Assembly: GCF_023721415.1 (NCBI RefSeq) | Contig: NZ_JAMQVC010000002.1 | Coordinates: 806,001 to 870,000 of the forward strand | Direction: 5' to 3' | DNA: 64,000 nucleotides | Source: Galbibacter mesophilus | GTDB lineage: Bacteria; Bacteroidota; Bacteroidia; Flavobacteriales; Flavobacteriaceae | In this document: one piece after another, positions 54,339 through 63,577 of the stretch | How the letters are laid out: each line of letters opens with the position of its first letter | Numbering within the stretch: the first letter of the stretch is position 1 | Notes under the pieces: generated by a model | Told to the model about the DNA's origin: nothing | The model's database searches: none | The model's input: only the letters and a program-made list of their open reading frames with translations | Made by a program: the position numbers and the translations under genes

Positions 54339-55319
54339 ATGAAATACGCACTTTTAACATATGCTGAAAACAATAAATTTTTCAATGTGGGCGACAACAT
54401 CCAAAGTTTGGCGGCCAAACAATTTTTACCGAAAGTAGATTTTTACCTCAACAGGGAAAAATTGGGGGAATACCAAGGAGAAAAAGCCAAATTGATAATG
54501 AACGGATGGTTTACGCACAATGTTCATGATTGGGTACCTTCTGAAAACATTAATCCCGTTTTTGTTTCATTTCATATGAATAATACAGCGGCTCCCTACA
54601 TGCTAAGTGAGAAAGGGATTGCATACCTGAAAAAGCACGAACCGATTGGTTGTAGGGATCAGTTTACGGCAGATATTTTAAATGATAAAGGAATCGAGGC
54701 TTATTTTACAGGCTGTTTAACACTCACGCTAGATTCTTACAAAGTAGATGACTCCAAACGGACAGATGCCGTTTACATCGTTGACCCGCTTTACAGCTAC
54801 CCAAGACCCGAAAAAGTCTTTTACAATACAAAAGCGACTGTAAAAAACGTCCTTAACGGAAAAGCTTTTCAATTAAATAAAAAGCAAAAACACCTTGAAA
54901 AATTTGTTGATAATGAGCTATTGGAAAGCGCTATTTATATAAATCAGGAGCCGCCGGCAAATACTTACACGGATGCTGAAAAATTTGCGATGGCGGAAGA
55001 TTTATTACAGAAATATGCAACCGCAAAACTGGTGATTACGTCTAGAATTCACTGTGCCCTACCCTGCTTAGCACTTGGAACTCCCGTAATTTTTGTGAAC
55101 GGTTTTGACAAGTTTGTAGATTCCTGCCGTTTTGATGGTATCATTAATCTCTTCAATCGTATTGATGTTAACAGCAAAACGGGAGAATTCACCGCTAACT
55201 TTCCGCTTGACGGAAAAATCGGTAAAAACCTTACCATTAAAAATCTTGAAAAACATCACGAACTCTCCAACCGTTTAAAAGAATTAGTGAATGCAAATCT
55301 ATTTGAAACTGCAGTATGA
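54339..55319 (+). CDS. Polysaccharide pyruvyl transferase family protein
   Basis: This 326-residue protein matches the family of pyruvyl transferases that add a ketal-linked pyruvate from PEP to a sugar. The N terminus KYALLTYAENNKFFNVGDNIQSLAA contains the conserved N-x-GD element. The C-terminal VITSRIHCALPCLALGTPVIFV block is the family signature. It suggests the polymer is acidic. It overlaps the next glycosyltransferase gene by four bases. Confidence 0.88.
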   Translation: MKYALLTYAENNKFFNVGDNIQSLAAKQFLPKVDFYLNREKLGEYQGEKAKLIMNGWFTHNVHDWVPSENINPVFVSFHMNNTAAPYMLSEKGIAYLKKHEPIGCRDQFTADILNDKGIEAYFTGCLTLTLDSYKVDDSKRTDAVYIVDPLYSYPRPEKVFYNTKATVKNVLNGKAFQLNKKQKHLEKFVDNELLESAIYINQEPPANTYTDAEKFAMAEDLLQKYATAKLVITSRIHCALPCLALGTPVIFVNGFDKFVDSCRFDGIINLFNRIDVNSKTGEFTANFPLDGKIGKNLTIKNLEKHHELSNRLKELVNANLFETAV

Positions 55320-56473
55320 TGCGTTTAGTGTACATAACCAACCAAATTTGTGGCCCTGGCGGACTCGAACGTGTCCTGTCCGTTAAAACCGCTTATTTGA
55401 TAAACACCTACGGTTACGAGATTCATATAATTACATTAAATCAGAAAACAAAAACAACTTTTTACGATTTTCATCCTGAAATAAAATACCACAATATAGA
55501 AGCGAAAGGAAATTCTTTGCAGTATGCAAAAAGCTATATCAGCGGGTTACGCGAATATGTTAAAGCCATTAAACCATCCTTTATTTCGGTTTGTGATGAC
55601 GGATTAAAAGGATTTTTTGTGCCCATTTTCCTAAAAAAACCGTGCCCGATGATTTATGAAAGACATGTCTCCAAAAACATTGAAAATAAGTCTCAAAGCA
55701 AATCATTTCTTAAAAAGCTTCAATTGAATGCCAAATTTAGAATGATGAATTTTGGAGCACGATTTTACGATTCGTTTGTTGTTTTAACCGACGGGAACAA
55801 AAAAGAATGGCCCACGAAAAATATGGTTGTAATTCCTAATCCGCTTCCTTTTTATCCCGAAACTGCTTCCGAAGTAACTTCAAAAAAAATTATTTCCGTA
55901 GGAAAATTGGCACCGCAAAAAGGTTACGACTTACTGATTGAAGCTTGGGCGAAAATAGCTCCGATGTTCCCCGAATGGAAGGTTTCCATTTTTGGCAAGG
56001 GAAATGAAGAGACCAAATTAAAAACACTCATTAAAGAGTATTCATTGGAAAATTCGTTTTCTATTTATCCTCCAACTCAAGAAATTCAAGAAAAATACTT
56101 AGGAGCTTCACTCTACGTAATGTCTTCTCGATTCGAGGGCTTCGGAATGGTACTGATAGAAGCTATGGCCTGCGGACTACCCTGTGTTTCATTTGATTGT
56201 CCGTTTGGTCCCTCTGATATTATTTCACATAATGACGACGGACTTATAGCCAAAAACGGAAATGTTGATGATTTGGCTGAAAAAATGACCTTTTTAATTG
56301 AAAACAGCGAACAAAGAAAAAAAATGGGAACAAAAGCCAAGGAAAATGTACGAAAATACCTTCCTGAAAATATTGTTAGGCAATGGCATGAATTATTTAA
56401 TTCGCTTACTAAAGAAGCCAATTTACAACGAGTCAATTTCTCCAATTTAGAAAAAGCAAACAACAACCAATGA
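55316..56473 (+). CDS. Family 4 glycosyltransferase
   Basis: This 385-residue GT-B enzyme has a retaining GT4 pattern: N-terminal GPGGLERVLSVKT, a SVGKLAPQKGYDLLIEAW acceptor/donor hinge and the donor-binding E-x7-E motif in SRFEGFGMVLIEAMACGLP. It would add a sugar to the lipid-linked repeat unit. It overlaps genes on both sides by four bases, so it is within the operon. Confidence 0.92.
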   Translation: MMRLVYITNQICGPGGLERVLSVKTAYLINTYGYEIHIITLNQKTKTTFYDFHPEIKYHNIEAKGNSLQYAKSYISGLREYVKAIKPSFISVCDDGLKGFFVPIFLKKPCPMIYERHVSKNIENKSQSKSFLKKLQLNAKFRMMNFGARFYDSFVVLTDGNKKEWPTKNMVVIPNPLPFYPETASEVTSKKIISVGKLAPQKGYDLLIEAWAKIAPMFPEWKVSIFGKGNEETKLKTLIKEYSLENSFSIYPPTQEIQEKYLGASLYVMSSRFEGFGMVLIEAMACGLPCVSFDCPFGPSDIISHNDDGLIAKNGNVDDLAEKMTFLIENSEQRKKMGTKAKENVRKYLPENIVRQWHELFNSLTKEANLQRVNFSNLEKANNNQ

Positions 56474-57681
56474 AACGTATTTTACTTATAGTGCCTTATG
56501 GAAGTGTTGGTGGAATGGAACGCTTGGCATTCTCTTTTTACACTTTTCTAAAAGCTAAAGGTCATTACGTAAAGGCATTGAAGTTAATGAAATTGGACAA
56601 CGATATTATTCATTTTGGTGGGGACGAACTATTTCTTTCTAAAAAGGATTTTCATGAAATGACGAAATCTCAACGCGCTTCTTTTTATATTAATAGTATA
56701 TTTAAGCTTCGTAGTTTAATTAAAAAACATAAAATAACCCATTCCATTTCTTTTGGTGCTCTTCCCAATATTTTTAGTTCGCTAACATTTACAAAAGATT
56801 GTAAAATTGCTAGTATTCATGCTCTGAAAAGCGTTGAACTTAGCAACCCATCTACATTGAGTAAACTTACCAAACTCGCCTATACCTCCAGTTATAAAAA
56901 TTTGGACAAAGTGGTTTGCATCAGCAATGCTATTAAAAAAGACTTAATTGAAAACTGCAATTTTAAATTTGAAGACAAACTGGAAGTTATTTACAATCCT
57001 CATAATTTTATTGAAATTGAAACCAAGGCAGAACTTCCAATTACCTCAGTTGATGAGTTAGCCCTGTTTAACTCCCCTACTATTTTATTCGTAGGCCGAC
57101 TTTCTGCCCAGAAATCTCCTTGGCACATTATAAATGCTTTCAACTTTGTTGTAAAAGAAAATCCTGAAACTAAATTAATTTTTATTGGCGATGGCGATAT
57201 GCGCATTCAGGAATATCTAGAAAAATTAATAAAAGATTACGGATTGGAACAAAATATTTTCTTTCTGGGCAGAAAGAGCAATCCGTACCAATACCTGAGC
57301 AAAGCAGACGTGTTAATATTGGCGTCCCACTACGAAGGAACCCCAAACGTAATTGTTGAAGCTATTTGTTTGGAAACTCCAGTGGTGTCTTCCTGTTGCA
57401 CCGATGGAATCATTGAGCTGATGAGTTTAAAAAACATAAATGCGCCTACCAAAAGTTTTACAGAGGTTGAAGGAGGTATCATCACACCAAACCTTTTTAG
57501 AGGAAAATTGGGAATTCCTACTACCAACGATGCACAATATGAAGAAAAAATATTAGCCAATGCTTTGTTACATGCTTTAAAATCTGATAACATAAAAGAA
57601 CGTATACGAAAAAACAAAAGCAGATTATTAGAGAAATTTGATATTGAGAAAGTCGTAGATAGTTATTTAAAGGAAGTATAG
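56470..57681 (+). CDS. Family 4 glycosyltransferase
   Basis: This 403-residue GT-B enzyme starts with PYGSVGGMERLAFSFY. The donor-binding region is LASHYEGTPNVIVEAICLETP, with the E-x7-E pattern of GT4 enzymes. It is an independent paralogue of the preceding GT4, not a fragment. Its start overlaps the previous stop, and the acetyltransferase gene begins one base after its own stop. Confidence 0.92.
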   Translation: MKRILLIVPYGSVGGMERLAFSFYTFLKAKGHYVKALKLMKLDNDIIHFGGDELFLSKKDFHEMTKSQRASFYINSIFKLRSLIKKHKITHSISFGALPNIFSSLTFTKDCKIASIHALKSVELSNPSTLSKLTKLAYTSSYKNLDKVVCISNAIKKDLIENCNFKFEDKLEVIYNPHNFIEIETKAELPITSVDELALFNSPTILFVGRLSAQKSPWHIINAFNFVVKENPETKLIFIGDGDMRIQEYLEKLIKDYGLEQNIFFLGRKSNPYQYLSKADVLILASHYEGTPNVIVEAICLETPVVSSCCTDGIIELMSLKNINAPTKSFTEVEGGIITPNLFRGKLGIPTTNDAQYEEKILANALLHALKSDNIKERIRKNKSRLLEKFDIEKVVDSYLKEV

Positions 57682-57682
57682 T

Positions 57683-58249
57683 ATGAGACGCATTTTAATC
57701 AATCTATTTAAGATAACTTTATTGCCACATTTGGTTTTATATACTTTCAGTAAAGAAAAGAAACTAATTCAGCAAGATATCGAAAGGTGGAATCGTGCAA
57801 AAGGAAATACAGGTAGTTTTGCTACCATGCTTCTTCATTATTTGGCAGTTTCTAAAGATTTTAGAAATATTTTTTACTTCAGAAACCGTAGCTTTTTAGT
57901 TCATTTTTTAAATCTTTACTGCCCAAAAGAAAAATACTTCACCATTGAAGTAAACACGAAAATAAAAGGAGGATTTTTAACGGGTCACCCCTACGGCACT
58001 ATTATTAATGCGAAGGAGATTGGTGAGAATTTTTACATTAATCACTTGGTAACAATAGGTGAAAAAAACGGTAAAAAACCATTAATTGGAAATAATGTTT
58101 CCATTTACACCGGCGCTATTGTTATTGGGGATATTAAAATTGGAGACAATTGTATAGTGGGTGCGGGAAGCGTAGTTACAAAAGACGTTCCGGCAAATAG
58201 TACGGTGGTTGGAAATCCAGCTAAAGTAATCAAAAAATCCACCCCATAA
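57683..58249 (+). CDS. Left-handed beta-helix acetyltransferase (serine O-acetyltransferase-like)
   Basis: This 188-residue protein ends in hexapeptide repeats (about 118-185: IGNNVSIYTGAIVIGDIKIGDNCIVGAGSVVTKDV). These form the left-handed helix of trimeric acyltransferases. Residues GNPAKVIKK are the usual C-terminal signature. It resembles CysE-like enzymes but lies in a polysaccharide cluster, so it probably acetylates a sugar. A terminator overlaps its stop codon. Confidence 0.85.
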   Translation: MRRILINLFKITLLPHLVLYTFSKEKKLIQQDIERWNRAKGNTGSFATMLLHYLAVSKDFRNIFYFRNRSFLVHFLNLYCPKEKYFTIEVNTKIKGGFLTGHPYGTIINAKEIGENFYINHLVTIGEKNGKKPLIGNNVSIYTGAIVIGDIKIGDNCIVGAGSVVTKDVPANSTVVGNPAKVIKKSTP

Positions 58250-58262
58250 AGGAGTGGATTTT
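58234..58262. terminator. Bidirectional terminator of the acetyltransferase and beta-helix genes
   Basis: AAAATCCAC-C-CC pairs with GG-A-GTGGATTTT around ATAAA. On the minus strand the stem is followed by TTTTTTG, and on the plus strand by TTTT. It lies between two convergent genes and overlaps the acetyltransferase stop codon. Confidence 0.75.
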
Positions 58263-58294
58263 AAGTAATTCTCTTCGCTATTTATTCGAAAAAT

Positions 58295-60013
58295 CTATTC
58301 TTCTACATTGATTCCTCTTGAATTATGTACCCGTGTTGTTTGATTAGACGCAAATGTATTATCACGTACTAAAACTTCATTATTAGCTGCAGAGGCATCT
58401 AAGTTTACGTTTACAAAATTCATCCCGTAACTATCAGTATCAAAGTCGTTTTCGTAAATTGTCACATTATCCGCGGAAGCGATGTGAACAAAAATACCAT
58501 GACTACCAGATACATTACTGGTAAATGTGTTATTGTAAATTTCGGCTTCTTCCACCTCATCTGGGATTAAAATACCGTTTCTAGTATTTACAAGGTTATT
58601 ATCGAATACCTTCACTTGCTTGTTGTACAACGTAATTCCAGTTCCATACCCTTCAATCGTATTACCGGAAATTTCATTGTTATAAGTCGTTTCTGTTCCT
58701 GGCTTTCCGGCGGTAATACCGTTTTCGCTCATATCCCCATTTCCAATGATTCTGTTATTAATAATTTTAACTCCGGTAGCAAGCGTAAAACCAATACCAT
58801 TTTCGACTGTGTTATTTTCAAGAGTAACATCATCGCCAATGGCTACCAAGAAACCTCCAGCTGCGCTGCCCTTTTCAGTATTGTTTCTTATAATAATATC
58901 GGTAGCTTTTTCATAAAAAATCAATTCTCCGTCATCTCCCCTAGTTCTGTAAGCTTCCACATCAATTCCAAACTTAGGTGCAGTACCCTCAGAGTTTGGA
59001 GTATCGATTCCAGCATTCAAAAAGGTACAGTTTTCAACAATTATAGTATTTCCATCGGTAATGGAAAGGTTATTTCTTCGGTTAGCATCGAAAGTACAAT
59101 TGCTCACTACAATGTTTTGTGAAGGAATATAATTCGGTTGAAAGTTGTGGTTTAAACTATGTATTTTCATTCCGTCTCCAGACCCCATGCTCATGACAAC
59201 ATCTTTAATTTCAACATCCTGTGCGCCGTGCAATTCCAAAAGATGTCCCCATTCATGTGTTCCGCCAGAGCTATAATCGTGCTCGTCCCTATCACCATGC
59301 AAGTTTCCTCCAGTAATAGTAACATTAGAATCGTCTCGAATCGCCAGAAGAGCATATTTCTTTTTGTCATTTGGAAACACTCGTAAATGGGTATTGCTAG
59401 ACATTTTTAGATTGAAATCAGAAGGGACATTGACCGCTTCTTTTGATGGATAATAATTCTGATTCGTAGTAGTACTGGTTACCTTGGAAACTTCGAAATA
59501 GGCATCAAATTCATCAATTTCGAAAGTAGTTCCTCCCAATCGCTTAATCTCGTAAATCAATCCTTCCAATTTTTGATTATTATCCAAGGCAACTTCCGAA
59601 GAAGTTTCCCCTTGAACAATATCCCAACGTTCGGGATCAAAGAAAAAAGTAGGTTCTTTAAGTTGTGCATCTCCAGTAATAGTCAATTGATAATTCAATA
59701 ATTTACCATCTATTACACCTCCTGAAAAATCTAGGGTTCCGTTTATGATTTCTCCTCCTTTAAATTCAAAATTTACATTGGAAGGCAATACAACAGTTTT
59801 TCCTTCCAAATCAAGCTTACAATCAATCTCAACGGTGGAGTTAGCGGATACATTATCTAATGTAAAATCGCAGGGAGTGGATATAATTTCACCATTTCCA
59901 TCTGGAGTATCGGTATTGTCGGTGAGTGCATCGTTTAATAAGTCCTCATTATTACAAGAGAATAAAAATAGGAAACTTAAAAGCACTATCATAGGTTTAA
60001 GGCTTCGGTACAT
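58295..60013 (-). CDS. Right-handed parallel beta-helix lipoprotein
   Basis: This roughly 572-residue protein has a lipobox (LFLFSC) and a long beta-helix built from repeated short strands such as NVTITGGNLHGD, NTIIVENCTFLN, NNTVENGIGF and NEISGNTIEG. I choose the ATG at 60013 (MYRSLKPMIVLLSF) because it gives a normal lipoprotein signal; an upstream ATG at 60064 adds 17 residues. Such folds occur in polysaccharide lyases, hydrolases and C5-epimerases, but no catalytic set can be assigned here. It is encoded against the direction of the surrounding capsule genes. Confidence 0.85.
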   Translation of the reverse strand: MYRSLKPMIVLLSFLFLFSCNNEDLLNDALTDNTDTPDGNGEIISTPCDFTLDNVSANSTVEIDCKLDLEGKTVVLPSNVNFEFKGGEIINGTLDFSGGVIDGKLLNYQLTITGDAQLKEPTFFFDPERWDIVQGETSSEVALDNNQKLEGLIYEIKRLGGTTFEIDEFDAYFEVSKVTSTTTNQNYYPSKEAVNVPSDFNLKMSSNTHLRVFPNDKKKYALLAIRDDSNVTITGGNLHGDRDEHDYSSGGTHEWGHLLELHGAQDVEIKDVVMSMGSGDGMKIHSLNHNFQPNYIPSQNIVVSNCTFDANRRNNLSITDGNTIIVENCTFLNAGIDTPNSEGTAPKFGIDVEAYRTRGDDGELIFYEKATDIIIRNNTEKGSAAGGFLVAIGDDVTLENNTVENGIGFTLATGVKIINNRIIGNGDMSENGITAGKPGTETTYNNEISGNTIEGYGTGITLYNKQVKVFDNNLVNTRNGILIPDEVEEAEIYNNTFTSNVSGSHGIFVHIASADNVTIYENDFDTDSYGMNFVNVNLDASAANNEVLVRDNTFASNQTTRVHNSRGINVEE

Positions 60014-60332
60014 AAGTAAGTTATTAGTTTTAAGGCTCTTACAATTAAAATCAAAAATCTTCATGTTGCTACTAATTACGTTTAATGGTTTATTTCTTCG
60101 ATGAAATACACTATACTTACGTGAGGCTCAATAGGTTTGGATTACACAATTTAAATTTTAACGAAATTATTTCAACATGGTCGATAACTGCTCCCCATCT
60201 GCCATGATGAAACTATCTTTGAGTTAACTAGAATTCTGATTTTCAGAAAGATTACAAACCAATTAATTCAATTAGTGATTAAACCAAAAACTGATTGAAT
60301 ATAAAAAAACCAACCAACACTAGATTGCACCA

Positions 60333-61418
60333 ATGGAACCAGCTATTTTCTATCCAATTTTTATCAATACGTGCCTTTTAATAATGGTATTTATGGTGCT
60401 TCATGCGTTGATATTGGATATCAATAGCAATAAGAATATAGTGTTTATAAATATTAGTGGTTATTTTCTTCTACTATTCTCTATTCTATTTATTGGTTTG
60501 AGGCCCGTTAGCGGAAAGTATTTTGGAGATATGATTACATATGCCAGGTATTTTGATTATTACCAAAGTGGCGGAGCAATTGCAATGGATAAAGACTGGG
60601 TTTTTCATTATTTTATGATGCTTAACGCTCAAGTTTTTCCTAAAGCCATTTTCTTTACAGTTTGCGCATTTCTTTACATTTTTCCAATGTACCGATTTTC
60701 AAAATCCATCTCAAAAAAATATTGGTTTTATTGTTTTTACCTTTTATTAGTTTCTTTTTCATTTTGGAGTTATGGCACCAACGGTATTAGAAATGGCGTG
60801 GCTACCTCCTTATTCCTTTTGGCACTGTCTTATCGCTCCAATATTTTAACGATGTACATCATCTTTTGTTTGGCATATTTAACCCACCAAACCATGTTGT
60901 TGCCCATCGTTGCTTTCAGCCTTACTTATTTTGTTAAAAAACCAAAATTGTATATCGCTGGTTGGTTAATAGCCATTCCGCTATCATTAGCTTTGGGCAG
61001 TTTTTGGGAAAATCTGTTTGCCAGTTTGGGTTTTGCGGATGAACGGCTCAGCGGATATCTAACCGGGGAAGCGGACCCAAATTCGTTTAAAAGCACTGGT
61101 TTTCGATGGGATTTTTTAATTTACAGTGCTTCAGCAGTGTTTACCGGTTGGTATTTCATTTTTAAAAAGAAATTCAAAGACCCTTTTTACCTGCAGTTGT
61201 TCCATACCTATTTAATGGCTAATGCTTTTTGGATTTTAGTTATACGCGCTAATTTTTCCAATCGGTTTGCTTATTTATCGTGGTTTTTAATTGGGATAGT
61301 AATTATTTATCCTTTTCTGAAACAAACCTTTTTTAAGTTTCAGCACCTCACTATAGGCAAAGTCGCCCTGGCATACTTTGGATTTACCTTTTTTATGTTT
61401 TATGTCTATTACTCCTGA
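60333..61418 (+). CDS. EpsG-family polysaccharide polymerase-like membrane protein
   Basis: This 361-residue protein has about nine to ten membrane helices and EpsG/Wzy-like features, with RPVSGKYFGDMITYARYFDYYQ near the second helix and YGTNGIRNGVATSLFLLALSYRS in the middle. It probably polymerises repeat units at the periplasmic face. It is the first gene after the oppositely oriented beta-helix gene, so it probably has its own promoter in 60014-60332, where no exact consensus box was found. Confidence 0.85.
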   Translation: MEPAIFYPIFINTCLLIMVFMVLHALILDINSNKNIVFINISGYFLLLFSILFIGLRPVSGKYFGDMITYARYFDYYQSGGAIAMDKDWVFHYFMMLNAQVFPKAIFFTVCAFLYIFPMYRFSKSISKKYWFYCFYLLLVSFSFWSYGTNGIRNGVATSLFLLALSYRSNILTMYIIFCLAYLTHQTMLLPIVAFSLTYFVKKPKLYIAGWLIAIPLSLALGSFWENLFASLGFADERLSGYLTGEADPNSFKSTGFRWDFLIYSASAVFTGWYFIFKKKFKDPFYLQLFHTYLMANAFWILVIRANFSNRFAYLSWFLIGIVIIYPFLKQTFFKFQHLTIGKVALAYFGFTFFMFYVYYS

Positions 61419-61430
61419 AAAAATTCAATT

Positions 61431-61529
61431 ATGAAATGCCCATTAAAAAATATAAACACCAACGCTATTACTAATTGGGCATTCCACCTGCTTACCAACA
61501 AGGTAGGCTTGACCATTATAAACAAATGA
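61431..61529 (+). CDS. Possible 32-residue small protein upstream of a GT2 gene
   Basis: An ATG at 61431 opens a 32-codon frame ending with TGA at 61527-61529. That TGA overlaps the GT2 ATG (61526) as ATGA, the same four-base overlap seen between several capsule genes. The peptide is unremarkable, and the frame may be fortuitous. It matters mostly as a possible translational coupling element. Confidence 0.25.
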   Translation: MKCPLKNINTNAITNWAFHLLTNKVGLTIINK

Positions 61530-62431
61530 ATATGAAGCAAATGAAAAAGATAACCGTTTTCACACCAACTTATAATCGCGCATATTGTTTAAACAAATGC
61601 TATGAAAGTTTGCTGAAACAAACCAACAAGGATTTTGTGTGGCTGCTTATAGATGATGGCTCCAGCGATAATACCAAAGAATTGGTTGCCCAATGGCAAA
61701 AGGAAAACAAGATTTCCATACAATACCATTTTCAAGAAAACCAAGGTATGCATGGCGCGCACAATACAGCCTATTCTTTAATTGAAACCGAATTGAATGT
61801 TTGTATCGACTCTGATGATTACATGCCTGAAGATGCCATTGAAAATATTTTGAACTATTGGAATTCAATTGACAATAAAAATGAGCTTGCCGGTATTATA
61901 GGTCTCGATGCTTATGAGAACAACACAATTATTGGCACAAAATTTCCTGATAATATTACCAATGCTACTTTGGAGGATTTATATTTTAAATACCACTGCA
62001 AAGGAGACAAAAAACTAGTGTATCGAACGGAAATCATTAAAAAATTTCAACAGTACCCTATTTATAAAGGAGAACGATTTGTTCCTTTAGGCACATTGTA
62101 TTTGCTTGTGGATAAAAAATACAAACTGGCTTGCCTCAATGAAGTTTTATGCATTGTGGAATATATGGAAGACGGCTCGTCTAGAAATATTGTCAAACAA
62201 TATTTTAGACATCCAAAAGGATTTCAGTATGCGAGAATGCTAAATATGAAATATTCCAATTACCTAAAAGTACGGTTTAAAAATGCCGTGCACTATGTGT
62301 CGCATAGCTTACAACTTAAAGACAGCTCTTTCTTAACAAAAACACCAAACAAAATGCTTACCATAGCGGCTATTCCTTTTGGCTGCCTACTTTACGGATA
62401 TGTATTTTACTTTAACCGAATAAAGAAATGA
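61526..62431 (+). CDS. Family 2 glycosyltransferase
   Basis: This roughly 301-residue GT2 starts KKITVFTPTYNRAYCLNKCYESLLKQTNKDFVWLLIDDGSSDNT, the classical GT-A fold, with the metal-binding CIDSDDYM at about residues 91-98. I use the ATG at 61526; ATGs at 61532 and 61541 are also possible, while an upstream TTG at 61475 is unlikely because it lengthens the N terminus beyond family size. It overlaps the next gene by four bases. Confidence 0.9.
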   Translation: MNMKQMKKITVFTPTYNRAYCLNKCYESLLKQTNKDFVWLLIDDGSSDNTKELVAQWQKENKISIQYHFQENQGMHGAHNTAYSLIETELNVCIDSDDYMPEDAIENILNYWNSIDNKNELAGIIGLDAYENNTIIGTKFPDNITNATLEDLYFKYHCKGDKKLVYRTEIIKKFQQYPIYKGERFVPLGTLYLLVDKKYKLACLNEVLCIVEYMEDGSSRNIVKQYFRHPKGFQYARMLNMKYSNYLKVRFKNAVHYVSHSLQLKDSSFLTKTPNKMLTIAAIPFGCLLYGYVFYFNRIKK

Positions 62432-63549
62432 AATTATTACAAATAATAAATTCGTTATCACCGGGCGGAGCGGAAAAATTGGTGGTTGAAACCGCTTTGC
62501 AATACAGCAAACAAAACTTTGATGTAAGCATTTTGGTTTTAACAGCACCTGAATCTCCTCTTCTGGAAAAAATTAAATCATATTCAGAAATAAATTTTAT
62601 CAATCTGAATTGCAAGAACGTTTACAATCCGCTTAACAGCATAAAAATAAAAAAACACCTAAAGAATTACGACCTCATCCACGTACATCTATTTCCTTGC
62701 TTATATTGGGTTGCTTTGGCCTCCATCATCAGAAATTCTAAAGTTCCCATGATATTTACGGAACACAATTCTTTCAATAAACGCAGAAAAAATGCAATTT
62801 TAAAACAAGCAGATAAGTTTTTCTATCGGTATTACGATACCGTTGTGACCATATCCAATTCGGTTCATCAAAATCTAGAAAAACATTTAGGGGAAGGTTA
62901 TCACCTTCAAAAAATTTACAACGGCATTCATACCCAAACTTTTTTTAATGCCAAGCCTTACGAAAGGGAGGAATTAGGTCTTGTAAAATCTGATCGTATT
63001 CTTATTCAAGTAGCCAGTTTTACCCCTCAAAAGGATCAGGCCACACTTGTAAAATCGCTTTTGAATTTACCAGACCGTGTTAAATTACTACTTGTAGGAA
63101 AAGGTCCCGAATTAGTAACGATGAAAAATTTGGTTTCAAGTCTTAATCTACAGCTCAGAGTCCAGTTTCTGGGTGTCCGCAATGACGTTCCAAGATTATT
63201 GAAAACTGCAGATATCGTAGTTCTATCAACCCATTATGAAGGTTTATCGCTTTCTTGTATTGAAGCTATGGCTTGCGGAAAACCTTTTGTGGCAAGTGAT
63301 GTGTCCGGTGTTACCGAAGTTGTTGAAAATGCTGGAATATTAGTAGAAGAAAACAATCCATTAGAATTGAGTAATTCCATCTGTAGATTAATGGAAGACA
63401 GTAACTATTCAGAAAAAATCACGCAAAACTGCCTTAAGAAAGTGCAACAATTCACTATTGATAAAATGGTTGAGAATTACATTAATCTATATAATGAAGT
63501 CTTCCAAAAAAGTCAAAAGCAACTCGTAGCCCAGGCCTCACAATCATAG
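62428..63549 (+). CDS. Family 4 glycosyltransferase
   Basis: This 373-residue GT-B enzyme begins KLLQIINSLSPGGAEKLVVETAL. The donor-site pattern is LSTHYEGLSLSCIEAMACGKPFVASDVSG. It is a standard capsule GT4, co-translated with the preceding GT2 through a four-base overlap. The acceptor sugar cannot be inferred. Confidence 0.92.
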   Translation: MKLLQIINSLSPGGAEKLVVETALQYSKQNFDVSILVLTAPESPLLEKIKSYSEINFINLNCKNVYNPLNSIKIKKHLKNYDLIHVHLFPCLYWVALASIIRNSKVPMIFTEHNSFNKRRKNAILKQADKFFYRYYDTVVTISNSVHQNLEKHLGEGYHLQKIYNGIHTQTFFNAKPYEREELGLVKSDRILIQVASFTPQKDQATLVKSLLNLPDRVKLLLVGKGPELVTMKNLVSSLNLQLRVQFLGVRNDVPRLLKTADIVVLSTHYEGLSLSCIEAMACGKPFVASDVSGVTEVVENAGILVEENNPLELSNSICRLMEDSNYSEKITQNCLKKVQQFTIDKMVENYINLYNEVFQKSQKQLVAQASQS

Positions 63550-63577
63550 TGCTCCAACCTTTTCAAAAACAATTGAA

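Noticed and set aside
61475-61525. TTG start for the GT2 gene
   Set aside because: It adds 17 residues with no family match before MNMKQMKKITVF. The ATG at 61526 fits better.
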